Shown here: in pieces, positions 15,260 through 23,517 of the stretch
Position numbering within the stretch: position 1 is the stretch's first letter
Layout of the letters: the number at the start of each line of letters is the position of its first letter
Assembly: GCA_021796055.1 (NCBI GenBank)
Contig: JAJYOS010000006.1
Span: 1 to 25,088 of the forward strand
Origin: Bacteroidota bacterium
GTDB lineage: Bacteria; Bacteroidota; Kryptoniia; Kryptoniales; JAKASW01
DNA length: 25,088 bases
Direction: 5' to 3'
Notes under the pieces: model-generated
Database searches by the model: none
The model's input: the letters and a program-made list of their open reading frames with translations, nothing else
What the model was told of the DNA's origin: nothing
Made by a program: the position numbers and the translations under genes

Positions 15260-15334
15260 TTTATCCTCACTTTAGTTTAGAGTTTCTTCACTACGCGCAA
15301 AGTCTCAAACCTGCACGCCAAAGCGCTTCCACCT

Positions 15335-15784
15335 TCACTTGGTTCCCCGCCTGCCGGCCGTAGTGGTGTTGTCGCCGATTTGACTCTGCAACCTCGCCGG
15401 CTTCGACACGGGGGTATGAAGTATAGCCTTGATTGAATTTGAAATATCAGAAATACTGAACGGTTTTTCAATGAACGATGAGACAAAGGCTGAAAGCGTT
15501 TTGCCTTGCATTTCGTGTTCAGAGATTCCAACCGCAATCATCGGTACGCCTGGCTTCACATTGGCAGCGGCCTCGACGAAATTTCCCAATACTTTTTCGG
15601 GCATTTCTCCGTCAACAATCAAAAGATCTGTGTGCGCCTCGATCAACCGCTCAAGCGCGGCGTCAAGATTGTATTCACAGTGGACTTGAAAGCCGATCTG
15701 CAACAGATACTGCTGTATCAATCCCGCGACCCTCGGGTCCCGCGCCGCGATCAGAACATTCCGGTTTTCTTCTGTAATGCGCAC
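15335..15784 (-). CDS. Receiver-like (REC) domain protein with degenerate acidic pocket
   Basis: A single-domain response-regulator-like protein of 149 residues without an output domain. The phospho-acceptor Asp58 (LLIVDGEMP) and the Lys107 (FIEKPF) are kept. The acidic pair that holds Mg2+ appears replaced by Ala14-Arg15 (IAARDP where receivers have VVDDDP), and the switch Thr/Ser after strand 4 aligns with Gly (AVGIS). It may therefore be a pseudo-receiver. The last 25 residues are a polar tail of unclear origin. The GTG start has no ribosome site, and an in-frame TGA lies five codons upstream, so the start is GTG or later. A short leader ORF overlaps it. It is the first gene of the exb operon, 75 bases before the STAS gene. 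Confidence 0.82.
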   Translation of the reverse strand: MRITEENRNVLIAARDPRVAGLIQQYLLQIGFQVHCEYNLDAALERLIEAHTDLLIVDGEMPEKVLGNFVEAAANVKPGVPMIAVGISEHEMQGKTLSAFVSSFIEKPFSISDISNSIKAILHTPVSKPARLQSQIGDNTTTAGRRGTK

Positions 15785-15858
15785 GCAATATGTGCTTCAA
15801 CTGCAGTGCCGAAGCAGTCCGCTCGGAAAAATGGCGCTGTCGCTTGATAATAATTCAT
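15751..15858 (-). CDS. Possible 35-aa leader ORF overlapping the receiver start
   Basis: ATG at 15858 preceded by CAGGAG with ideal spacing opens a 35-codon frame (begins MNYYQATAPFF) ending in TGA at 15753-15751, in a different frame from the receiver and overlapping its GTG start by 34 bases. The receiver has no ribosome site of its own, so this ORF may feed ribosomes to it. It has no recognisable protein features and may not encode a functional peptide. Confidence 0.3.
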   Translation of the reverse strand: MNYYQATAPFFRADCFGTAVEAHIACALQKKTGMF

Positions 15859-15999
15859 TCGGACTCCTGGGGGCCAGAAACTAGACGAGCTTCAGCATGC
15901 AAAATGCAAGGAAAACTCAAACATTGCAAGCCCGAAACCACAGACAATCGCGGAAGGTCACACCCCTCTGAATTTCGTCAAAATTGTCCGTCGCAATGA

Positions 16000-16028
16000 T
16001 TGACTTTGGGTATGAGCGGGATTAGATT
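16000..16028 (+). promoter_or_regulatory. Candidate sigma-70-type promoter of the eRF1-like gene
   Basis: TTGACT (16000-16005), a 17-base spacer and TAGATT (16023-16028) lie 25 bases before the ATG at 16054, with AGGGAG in between as ribosome site. Hexamer matches are 5/6 and 4/6. It sits in the 195-base plus-side gap opposite the exb operon leader. Confidence 0.4.
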
Positions 16029-16053
16029 GAATTGAGTCAACTAGGGAGCAGAC

Positions 16054-17238
16054 ATGATAACCCACCACGAGGTGAATATTCTGGTAAACTACACTGCCAG
16101 GGAAGGTATCGCGCTGTCTTTCTACCTTAATACCGATGGGACCGAGCGCAACAAGGGGGTCTGGAATATTGAAACAAAGGACCTGATAAAGAATGCGCAT
16201 AAAGAGCTCGAGAGGCTGACCATAAACCGCAGATATACCGAGATTGCGGATACCAGCCTGAGAAGAATTCAGAACTTTATTTCCACAGAGAATTTCGCCC
16301 CGAAATATAAGTCAATAGCCATATTTTCAAATGCCGCCGAGAACTTTTACCAGATTTACTATCTTCCCGTTCCGGTCAAATCAAACCTTGTGATGGACAC
16401 AAATTTCTATTTGCGTCCGCTCGTTGCGCTGCTCGAGGAACACTGCAGAATAGGTCTCGTACTGGTAGACTCCAGGCACGCTCGCCTGTTCGAGATGTAC
16501 ATGGGTGAAATCATGGAGCATCACGACTTCGCGACAAAAACCAGGACCCACAAGAAACCGCTTCTAGAGACTTTTATGAAGCGGGAGAAACGGCTGATGC
16601 AGAGGAAGGAGGAAGATACACGTTTTCACCTTTCATCGACAGCCGAGGCGCTGGGAATACATTTCAACCTGAGGCACTTCGACAAACTGGTAATAGGAGC
16701 GCATAAGCCCCTCGGAGACCATCTTGCCCGCCTCCTGAATCGCCGGTTGCATGACAACTTGATCGGCATCGTGGAGGCTGAAATACACCAAAAAGAGAAC
16801 GATGTGCTTGCCAGAGCGATCAGGGTCGAAAGGGAATATGAACTTGACGAAGAACGGAAGCTGCTCCGAAGGATAGCCGGCGAGATCGAGAAGGACGGCT
16901 ACGCTGTTAAGGGAATCAGGAGCGTGCTTGAAGCCGCGCATGATTATAATCTCCAGACCCTGGCCGTAGCCCAGGATTTCGCCGAGCCGGGTCTGGTTTG
17001 TTCTCAGTGCGGCATGCCGTATTCAGAGGGCAATACATGTGAAGGTTGCGGTGAACCTTTGGTAGAGGTATCCGACATGATCTATGATCTTGTCGAAGAG
17101 GCAGCGCGTCAGGGCGCTGCGGTGCGGCACATTCAAGGCGGAAGCTTGATCGCTTCACTGGGAAATGTCGCTGCGATCATAAAATTCAAGAAGGGAGAAC
17201 TGGTCCGCATCGAGGAGGCGGCAGAAACGGAAGCCTGA
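16054..17238 (+). CDS. Bacterial archaeal-eRF1-like protein (baeRF type) with C-terminal zinc ribbon
   Basis: The protein has the order of eRF1/Pelota-like proteins: an N-terminal domain (about 1-130), a central domain opening with GLVLVDSRHARLFEMYMGEI, continuing with the helical basic segment KREKRLMQRKEEDTRFHL and FDKLVIGAHKPLGDHLARLL, and a C-terminal L7Ae-like domain ending GGSLIASLGNVAAIIKF. A zinc ribbon, C316-x2-C319 and C329-x2-C332, is inserted in the last domain, as in archaeal eRF1. No GGQ tripeptide is visible, so peptide release by the eRF1 mechanism is not supported. Bacterial members of this family have been proposed to act in ribosome rescue or translation quality control; that is family-level inference. 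It has 394 residues, and AGGGAG precedes the ATG. It is a single-gene unit between the exb operon and galK. Confidence 0.82.
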   Translation: MITHHEVNILVNYTAREGIALSFYLNTDGTERNKGVWNIETKDLIKNAHKELERLTINRRYTEIADTSLRRIQNFISTENFAPKYKSIAIFSNAAENFYQIYYLPVPVKSNLVMDTNFYLRPLVALLEEHCRIGLVLVDSRHARLFEMYMGEIMEHHDFATKTRTHKKPLLETFMKREKRLMQRKEEDTRFHLSSTAEALGIHFNLRHFDKLVIGAHKPLGDHLARLLNRRLHDNLIGIVEAEIHQKENDVLARAIRVEREYELDEERKLLRRIAGEIEKDGYAVKGIRSVLEAAHDYNLQTLAVAQDFAEPGLVCSQCGMPYSEGNTCEGCGEPLVEVSDMIYDLVEEAARQGAAVRHIQGGSLIASLGNVAAIIKFKKGELVRIEEAAETEA

Positions 17239-17519
17239 CTCCCGACTCATAGGACTATTCCCTGCCCTGGCTGCATAGATCGCGAAGCTCCTTTCGTTTG
17301 AGGTTGAGCGGTTTCGCTGTACCCGTGATTTCGGGGGCGAAGAAATACCTTTTTAATGTTCGGATTAGTCTTAAATTCGTACAATAGAGGTTCAGGTAAT
17401 TTCAGTTAACCATAACAGATCGGCGAATCACCAATAACACAATGAGAGAGCAACTGAAGTTGGATGGCTTTTCAAGGTCAAGAAGAAGAAATTCCCAGCG
17501 AGCCAGAGACAGGATCGAG

Positions 17520-18698
17520 ATGGACGCTGTCATGTCGGAAGATATAAAAAAGGAACTTGGCAGACTTTACCGGGAGGAGTTCGGCAAATCACCGGACATA
17601 ATCACAAGCGCACCGGGACGGATCAACCTGATCGGTGAGCATACGGATTACAACGGCGGTTTCGTGCTTCCTGTTGCGATAGACCGGCGCACATATACGG
17701 CGGCGGGGAGACGCGGCGGAGATCTTTTCATCGCGTTCTCGAAAGAGCTCAGTAAGAAAACTTCGTTCGAGATTCAGCCCGGGAAATTCGAGCATTCCAA
17801 TTTCTGGGTAAACTATATAAAAGGTGCATGCAGCCTGCTGAACGAATTGAAACCTGTAAAGGGACTCAACTTCGCCATCGGCAGCACTGTTCCCCGCGGA
17901 AGCGGCCTGAGTTCTTCAGCCGCCTATGTTGTCTCGATCATCGAGGCCGTTTCCCGATTGTACGAAATACCGCTCAAAGATATCGAGGTCCCGCTCCTCG
18001 CACAGCACATAGAGAACGAGTTCGTCGGTGTGCAGTCAGGCATTATGGACCCCTTCGTCGCGAAATTCGCTCGCGTAAACACCGCGCTCCTGGTCGATGC
18101 CCGCTCGCTGGAATACAAGTACGTTCCGATCTCCGATAAGTGCTCACTGGTCGTCTGCGTCACGGGAGTCAAACGGGCGCTCGCTACGACAGAATACAAC
18201 AAGCGAAGGCAGCAGTGCCAGACGGCGGTGACCGACCTTTCCGCAAAACTCCAACGCCCCCTGGTATCGCTGAGAGATGTTACAATCGATGATTTGCAGA
18301 GCGTGAAGGAGGAGATGGATCCGATGCTGTACGCCCGCGCCTTTCACGTGGTAACGGAAAGCCAGCGGGCATTGCAGACCGTCGACGCCCTGAATAAGGA
18401 AGATCTCGGCCTGGTAGGCAAGCTTATGCTCGAATCGCACATGAGCCTGCGCTCAAACTATGACGTCAGCTCTCCTGAGCTCGACACGTTCGTGGAAATT
18501 GCAGAGCAGCTTGAAGGCGTATACGGCGCCAGGATGACAGGTGCAGGGTTCGGCGGAAGCGCCATTTGCCTCGTCGATGCCGACCTCGAGGATGAGCTGT
18601 CTGCTGAAATAGCCGCCAAGTATAAAGATCGCGGATACGAAGATGGATACGTCTTTATCGCGCGAACCGGCGGCGGCTCTCAGATAGAACGGGCGTGA
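17520..18698 (+). CDS. galK: Galactokinase
   Basis: It phosphorylates galactose to galactose-1-phosphate with ATP (Leloir pathway). The galactokinase signature GRINLIGEHTDYNGGFVLP, the GHMP ATP loop PRGSGLSSSAA and the C-terminal GARMTGAGFGGSAICLV are all present. I place the start at ATG 17520, which follows AGGA and gives 392 residues; ATG 17532 gives 388. An ATG at 17442 in the same frame would add 26 basic residues (RSRRRNSQRARDR) unlike galactokinases. The 281 bases upstream (17239-17519) show no other gene or convincing terminator. There is no galT or galE beside it, but a mannan-degrading pair lies 0.6-4.6 kb downstream on the other strand, so galactose from galactomannan is a conceivable source. 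Confidence 0.94.
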   Translation: MDAVMSEDIKKELGRLYREEFGKSPDIITSAPGRINLIGEHTDYNGGFVLPVAIDRRTYTAAGRRGGDLFIAFSKELSKKTSFEIQPGKFEHSNFWVNYIKGACSLLNELKPVKGLNFAIGSTVPRGSGLSSSAAYVVSIIEAVSRLYEIPLKDIEVPLLAQHIENEFVGVQSGIMDPFVAKFARVNTALLVDARSLEYKYVPISDKCSLVVCVTGVKRALATTEYNKRRQQCQTAVTDLSAKLQRPLVSLRDVTIDDLQSVKEEMDPMLYARAFHVVTESQRALQTVDALNKEDLGLVGKLMLESHMSLRSNYDVSSPELDTFVEIAEQLEGVYGARMTGAGFGGSAICLVDADLEDELSAEIAAKYKDRGYEDGYVFIARTGGGSQIERA

Positions 18699-18753
18699 TT
18701 GGTTTGTAGCTCAGCGGTGAAAAGCTGCGAACATCGGGCTTGAACATCGTTCC

Positions 18754-19152
18754 CTACTTCTTCTCTTCGAATTTCAGAGCCGCTGAATTGATACAGTAGC
18801 GGAGCCCGGTCGGCCCCGGACCATCGTCGAAAACGTGTCCAAGGTGCGCTCCACACTTGCTGCATTTGACTTCCGTCCTGGTCATTCCGAAAGTGGCGTC
18901 ATTCTCCTCTTCGACCTTCCCGCCCGAAACCGGCTCGTAAAAGCTCGGCCATCCCGAGCCGGAATCGTACTTTGTCCCGGAATCGAAGAGCTCGCTTCCG
19001 CAGCAAACGCATTTGTACATTCCCTTTCCGTGGAAATCCCAGTACTTGCCCGTGAACGCCCGCTCTGTCCCCTTTTCACGGGTAATACGATACTCTTCAG
19101 GCGTAAGCTCTTCCTTCCACCCGCTATTGTCTTTACTCAACTTCTCTGCCAT
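18754..19152 (-). CDS. msrB: Peptide-methionine (R)-S-oxide reductase
   Basis: It repairs the R-epimer of oxidised methionine in proteins, taking electrons from thioredoxin or similar. The 132 residues are the normal length of a single-domain MsrB. Zinc is held by C48 and C51 (CVCCGSEL) and C97 and C100 (CSKCGAH); the catalytic Cys120 is in [11 protein letters not shown], with [13 protein letters not shown] and [12 protein letters not shown] also diagnostic. The GCGWPSF form of the family provides a recycling Cys in many MsrBs, but here that residue is Ser66, so regeneration must use another thiol or direct reductant. GGAG precedes the ATG. It converges on galK with a 55-base gap. Confidence 0.96.
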   Translation of the reverse strand: MAEKLSKDNSGWKEELTPEEYRITREKGTERAFTGKYWDFHGKGMYKCVCCGSELFDSGTKYDSGSGWPSFYEPVSGGKVEEENDATFGMTRTEVKCSKCGAHLGHVFDDGPGPTGLRYCINSAALKFEEKK

Positions 19153-19319
19153 GATCGCTCCATAATGTCTTCGTCATCTTAACATTCAGCGACGGGTAAC
19201 AGTTCTCAGCGCCTTCCTGTTTGTTGGGAGAAATTAATCGAACCATGGAGACGCCGGGGGCTGATTGTTTCCTTTCTCGGAAGCTCTGTGTCCCTTGCGG
19301 TTCGGTTCCAAACGATTCG

Positions 19320-21902
19320 TTAGTAGGAGTCGAAGAGGCTTAAGACTTTCAGCTCTTTCACGATATCACCCAGGTCATCCTTAGTCTTGAACTCTACGCT
19401 CTTCGTTTCACCCGGGAGAAGATCGAAATAATTGTCAGTGAAGAAGCCCGGATGACTGTCGAAACTCAGGTAAACATCCTTTGCGAACTTGTCCGACGTC
19501 AAAGCAATTGCGTATCCCTCCTCATTCCTGGAAGCCGTAATCCTTATATCCGGCTTCTGCAAGTCCAGGTCTTTCGGCTCCTTGAAAAGGAACGAGTTAT
19601 CCGTCAATATCCGGTCACCGGAAACCAGGCGGCCGATCAGGACTATGTCTGACTCATTCGCGTTTTTTACCAGGTCGCTCTTCGTCACCTTGACATAGAT
19701 TCTGCTGCTGTCCGCGTCCACTTTCACCGGGTAATCCATCGACGAAATGACTTTGCCGGTGAAGTCGATCACTTTTACGCTGAGTAGAGCTTCGACAGGC
19801 TCGAGACTGTCGGACACGATATAGAATTCAAGCGAGTCGTCGGCGAGCACCTGCGATATCAGGAACATCCGGTATTCCCTTTGCGCGTAATAGTGGAGGG
19901 CTTTCCAGTTGCCGTAGTAATCTATGCTGGACCACGACGCGGCCGGCCAGCAGTCGTCGATCTGCCAGTACATACTTCCCATGCAGTACGGCATGCTCCT
20001 CCTGTGTGCCTCCATCGCGATCTTGTCCCCTTCGGCCTGTAAAACCTGGCTGACGTAAACATAGGACGGGAAGTCTTTAGGCTGCCGGTAATGTCTTTCC
20101 ATGTAAGTCTGGATCAGCCGGTTGCCGTATTCCTTGTCTTTCCTCTTGTCTGCCAAGCATCTCTGGTGTGAAAGCATTACGGCTGAATGAAGCTCGAGGT
20201 CCTGGGGGGACGCGAACTTCTCGACAGTGCTCATTTCAGGATAAGACTGGAAGCCGTACTCGCTCACGAACCGCGCAAGGTTGGTATTAAAACTCGAGAA
20301 CGGCTCGTGACCGTGCCACACTCCCCAATAATGAATGTCGCCGTCGGATGGGGGAACGTCATTGAATCCCGCGCTCGGGCTTGTATAATGATAGTACGTA
20401 CCGGGAGCGTATTCCTTCACTACGTCGGCCAAAAGCACGCGATACAATTCGTACATGCTCGCTTGGAACTCGCGTTGAATGTCTTCGGAATATTTCTCTC
20501 TCTGACCCCACTGGTACCAGCCGACCACGTCTTCATTGTTCCCGCAAAACAGCGCTATGCAGGCGTGGTTTCTCAGACGGGTCACGTTTTGGATCGCTTC
20601 CTCCCTGACGTTGTCGAGGAATACCGAATCCGACGGGTACATCGCGCACGCGAACATGAATTCCTGCCAGACAAGTATGCCGTTGCTGTCACATAAATCG
20701 TAGAATCCGTTCTTCTCGTAAATTCCTCCGCCCCACACGCGGAGAATATTCATATGCGCTTCGGCCGCTGATCTTATCATATGTTGGTATCGTTCCGTCG
20801 TTACCCGGTCGAGAAAGTTGTCCTGTGGAATGTAGTTGGCCCCCTTCATGAAAACCGGAACGCCGTTAAGCTTCACGTAAAAGCTCGTACCGTACGAGTC
20901 TTTTTGCCGGACGACCTCAAGCGACCTGATCCCGATCCCGTAATCTTTCGAATCGGTGATGCCGTTGCTGTCGGCGACTTCGCATTTAAAATTGTAGAGG
21001 TAATGAGTCCCGAGACCGTTCGTCCACCACAGGTCGGGATTCTTCATGCGAAAGGCGAGGCCGACGCTGTTCTTCCCGGGAGTCAGCGTTACCTTCCTGC
21101 TCGCGCGCTCAATTCCATCGACTTGGACCTTGAGATAGGCCGTAATTTTTTTATCCGAGGTGATGTTGAATACCGATTTGATATCGGCACTCGCTTTCGA
21201 GATGTTGCTCTGTACGATCTGCACGTTGTCGAGCCTGAAATTGTCCCAAACCTCAATGTAAATGTTCTTCCAGATGCCGCAGGTGATGAGCCGCGGTCCC
21301 CAGTCCCAGCCGAATTCAAACTGCGCCTTCCGGGAATACATTGCCAGCATCGTGTCGGATTGATCGTTGTTCGGCTGATCGAGGAGCTGGAACGGCGCGC
21401 TTTCAAGTTTCGGCATATCTGCTTCGAACACATTCCTGAAGAGTATGACCATCTTGTTCCCGCTTCCTCTCAGCAACCCCCTCACCGGAATTCTCCATAC
21501 GCGGAACATATTATCGGAAGACAGGATGAGAGAACCGTTGAGGTAAACATCGGCGTACGTATCGAGTCCTTTGAATACCAGCTCGAGGTTGTTCTTCTTG
21601 AGTAGATCGGGCGAAACGTCGAACGAAGTTCTGTAGAGCCAGTCTTTCCGGCCTATCCATTGCAAGTCCGCTTCGTTCATCCCGTAGAAAGGATCTGGTA
21701 TCATCTTGTTATTCATGAGATCCGTATGCACGCAGCCGGGCACGACGGCTGGATACCACTTCTCCTGGCCGGCTTCGGAGAATTCCCAGTTACTGTTCAG
21801 ATTTTCTTTAACCATCGATGAAACTCCCCGGGTTTTTGCGCTCGCATCCATTAAGAGAACTGAAGTCAGGAGAAAGACTAACGTTGCTCCAATTGGACGC
21901 AT
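19320..21902 (-). CDS. GH2 beta-mannosidase, exported
   Basis: It removes terminal beta-1,4-mannose from manno-oligosaccharides. The 860 residues include a signal peptide (about 1-22, MRPIGATLVFLLTSVLLMDASA), a GH2 sugar-binding domain (ENLNSNWEFS, VPGCVHTDL, RKDWLYRTSF), an immunoglobulin-like domain, and the TIM barrel. The acid/base is Glu457 in FCGNNED and the nucleophile Glu548 in FVSEYGFQSYP. WDWGPRLI, the NILRVWGGGIYE stretch and GSMYWQIDDCWPAASWSSID are characteristic of beta-mannosidases rather than beta-galactosidases. The start ATG follows GGGAG. It is 64 bases downstream of the GH5 lipoprotein, so the two should be co-transcribed and act in sequence, outer surface first, periplasm second. 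Confidence 0.93.
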   Translation of the reverse strand: MRPIGATLVFLLTSVLLMDASAKTRGVSSMVKENLNSNWEFSEAGQEKWYPAVVPGCVHTDLMNNKMIPDPFYGMNEADLQWIGRKDWLYRTSFDVSPDLLKKNNLELVFKGLDTYADVYLNGSLILSSDNMFRVWRIPVRGLLRGSGNKMVILFRNVFEADMPKLESAPFQLLDQPNNDQSDTMLAMYSRKAQFEFGWDWGPRLITCGIWKNIYIEVWDNFRLDNVQIVQSNISKASADIKSVFNITSDKKITAYLKVQVDGIERASRKVTLTPGKNSVGLAFRMKNPDLWWTNGLGTHYLYNFKCEVADSNGITDSKDYGIGIRSLEVVRQKDSYGTSFYVKLNGVPVFMKGANYIPQDNFLDRVTTERYQHMIRSAAEAHMNILRVWGGGIYEKNGFYDLCDSNGILVWQEFMFACAMYPSDSVFLDNVREEAIQNVTRLRNHACIALFCGNNEDVVGWYQWGQREKYSEDIQREFQASMYELYRVLLADVVKEYAPGTYYHYTSPSAGFNDVPPSDGDIHYWGVWHGHEPFSSFNTNLARFVSEYGFQSYPEMSTVEKFASPQDLELHSAVMLSHQRCLADKRKDKEYGNRLIQTYMERHYRQPKDFPSYVYVSQVLQAEGDKIAMEAHRRSMPYCMGSMYWQIDDCWPAASWSSIDYYGNWKALHYYAQREYRMFLISQVLADDSLEFYIVSDSLEPVEALLSVKVIDFTGKVISSMDYPVKVDADSSRIYVKVTKSDLVKNANESDIVLIGRLVSGDRILTDNSFLFKEPKDLDLQKPDIRITASRNEEGYAIALTSDKFAKDVYLSFDSHPGFFTDNYFDLLPGETKSVEFKTKDDLGDIVKELKVLSLFDSY

Positions 21903-21966
21903 TGCTCACTCCCGGATTAAATTCGAATTCTTCCTGCCATCAGGACTATTTCGGAATTGCGACATA

Positions 21967-23325
21967 TTATTTCGAGGCCTTCGCCAACTCATTCTTTTTC
22001 AGGAGACTTTCTTTCTCATCGAGCGCCTTCATCTCCGACGCATTCTGTCTGAGGATCGAAATCGTTGAAGTATCCGAGTTGTAGACGGAGTTCAGCCCCT
22101 GCGGCTCCTGCGGCGGATCGCCGAGGAACGGATCGCCGGGCCGCCATTTGTGATCGGGATGCTGCGGACGCCCTTCTCCTCCCCATCCCCAGAAATTCGT
22201 GCCGGCAATGGGAGCTCCCGCCGCCGCGCTGTCGTAAACAACACCGAAAACCTTTTTGAAATAATTGTCTCTCGCAGTCGTCGGAGTTCCCGGGTCGTAT
22301 TCTTCGTTGTCGCGCGGGAGTCCGAACTCCTCCATGGTTATCGGCTTTCCCAGCTCGCTCGCAAGGTGAATCTGCAGATCGATATACTTCACCGCATTCT
22401 CTTCGGTCCTCGGATAAGTCCCGGCAATATTCTTCGCGTCGAACCAGGACCAGTTCTTCGGCCAGAGATGAAATGTCAGGTAGTCGAGGTATTTCGTCCT
22501 GAAGGCCGTCAGGAAGATAGTTGTGTCCTGCAGCGTGCCGACTGTGCCCTCACTTCCATTCGTCACGAGGTGATTCGGGTCGATGATGTGCAGATAGTGC
22601 GCGGTCGAGTCGATCCAGTGGTAATACTCCGGAAGAAGGTCCGCATTTCTTCCGGGGCGCGGCTCGTTCGCAAGCTCCCATGCCATTATCGTCGGATCGT
22701 CGCGGTAGTAATAGCCGTCGTACCTGTTCTTCCTGTTCACGAGCGAATATACGAAGTTGTAGAAAAGCGTTTGAGCCTTCTCGTTCTTGTAGAAAGTGGC
22801 GGAATAATCCATGAAGGGGCCGTAGCCGGCAGTGCTCGGATTTACGCCGCCTCCGCCGTTTGCCCAGTCATTATATTGTGCCATGCCGCCTGACCATTCC
22901 CAGTAGTTAGTAACGAAGATTACCGCATGCATGTCTCGTTTGTGCATTTCGCTGAGAAGGAAATCGAGCCCGTCGAAGAGATGCTCGTCGTACACTCCGG
23001 GGCTGTCCTGTATCGCGGGTTTCAATGAATTGGTTATATATGACAGGTCCGATGCACCGAGAATCCTGAGGTTCGTGATGCCGATCGACTTCAGGTCGTC
23101 GAGCTCTCTCATGAGGCGTGCCCTGTCCCCGGTGCTCCCGTCGGAACCGATATAGCATCCGTACCAGAGATTTGTTCCGGTGAAATAATACGGTTTGCCT
23201 TTGTATTCGAAATGCGTCCCGCTCACCTTAATAAAGTGAGGCTGCTGCCAGAAGAAGAGTGTCGAGCAGGAGCTGACAGAGACGGCAAGAATAAATAGAA
23301 GGGTGAACCGAAAGACTCTACGCAT
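21967..23325 (-). CDS. GH5 endo-beta-1,4-mannanase-type lipoprotein
   Basis: It cleaves internal beta-1,4-mannan bonds. The 452 residues start with a lipoprotein signal (MRRVFRFTLLFILAVSVSSC, lipidated Cys20), so the enzyme is anchored in the outer or inner membrane. The catalytic domain opens with HFEYKGKPYYFTGTNLWY and carries ITNLRILGAS, AWELANEPR (acid/base Glu221), LTFHLWPKNW and ITMEEFGLPRD (nucleophile Glu333). The N-terminal FTGTNLWY and the 'WELANEPR ... EFG' pair match the GH5_7 mannanase type. The last 40 residues are a low-complexity Lys/Glu-rich tail. It is the first gene of a two-gene mannan operon with the downstream GH2; no SusC/SusD pair or sugar transporter is near. Confidence 0.9.
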   Translation of the reverse strand: MRRVFRFTLLFILAVSVSSCSTLFFWQQPHFIKVSGTHFEYKGKPYYFTGTNLWYGCYIGSDGSTGDRARLMRELDDLKSIGITNLRILGASDLSYITNSLKPAIQDSPGVYDEHLFDGLDFLLSEMHKRDMHAVIFVTNYWEWSGGMAQYNDWANGGGGVNPSTAGYGPFMDYSATFYKNEKAQTLFYNFVYSLVNRKNRYDGYYYRDDPTIMAWELANEPRPGRNADLLPEYYHWIDSTAHYLHIIDPNHLVTNGSEGTVGTLQDTTIFLTAFRTKYLDYLTFHLWPKNWSWFDAKNIAGTYPRTEENAVKYIDLQIHLASELGKPITMEEFGLPRDNEEYDPGTPTTARDNYFKKVFGVVYDSAAAGAPIAGTNFWGWGGEGRPQHPDHKWRPGDPFLGDPPQEPQGLNSVYNSDTSTISILRQNASEMKALDEKESLLKKNELAKASK

Positions 23326-23517
23326 CGGGAACTCCGTTGCTGGAATTGGTGGTCGCTTCAGGCCCTGTCACCAAGCCGGGATGAAAAGGATTCGGTGATT
23401 TCAATCTCTGATGAATTTAAGCCCAAGATCGCCGGAAATCAAAGACTCGCGGCAAGTGATAACGCGCGATTGAAATTCGGTGCTGATTTCTCAGTAGATC
23501 GCTGCTCCCGTTGTCCG

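Noticed and set aside
15870..15935. Possible promoter for the exb operon (TTGCAA, 17-base spacer, CATTTT on the minus strand)
   Set aside because: The -10 match is only 3 of 6, and the Bacteroidota-type TAnnTTTG box is also only partial.
17357..17385. Possible promoter for galK with TACAAT as -10
   Set aside because: The -35 position reads TGTTCG, which is too poor a match to list as a feature.
17442..17519. N-terminal extension of galactokinase from ATG 17442
   Set aside because: The 26 extra residues are basic low-complexity without a ribosome site before the ATG; starting at 17520 gives the normal length.
18700..18745. tRNA-like stretch (TGTAGCTCAGCGGT) between galK and msrB
   Set aside because: It matches only a D-arm; no anticodon arm, T-arm (GGTTCGAATC) or acceptor pairing follows. 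At most a chance match or a tRNA remnant.
20781..21605. 274-codon plus-strand ORF opposite the beta-mannosidase
   Set aside because: Long open antisense frames are common over GC-biased genes; the minus-strand GH2 motifs are unambiguous and the antisense product matches nothing I recognise.
22100..22900. 247-codon plus-strand ORF opposite the GH5 gene
   Set aside because: It is antisense to the catalytic motifs of the mannanase and has no ribosome site or recognisable domain.
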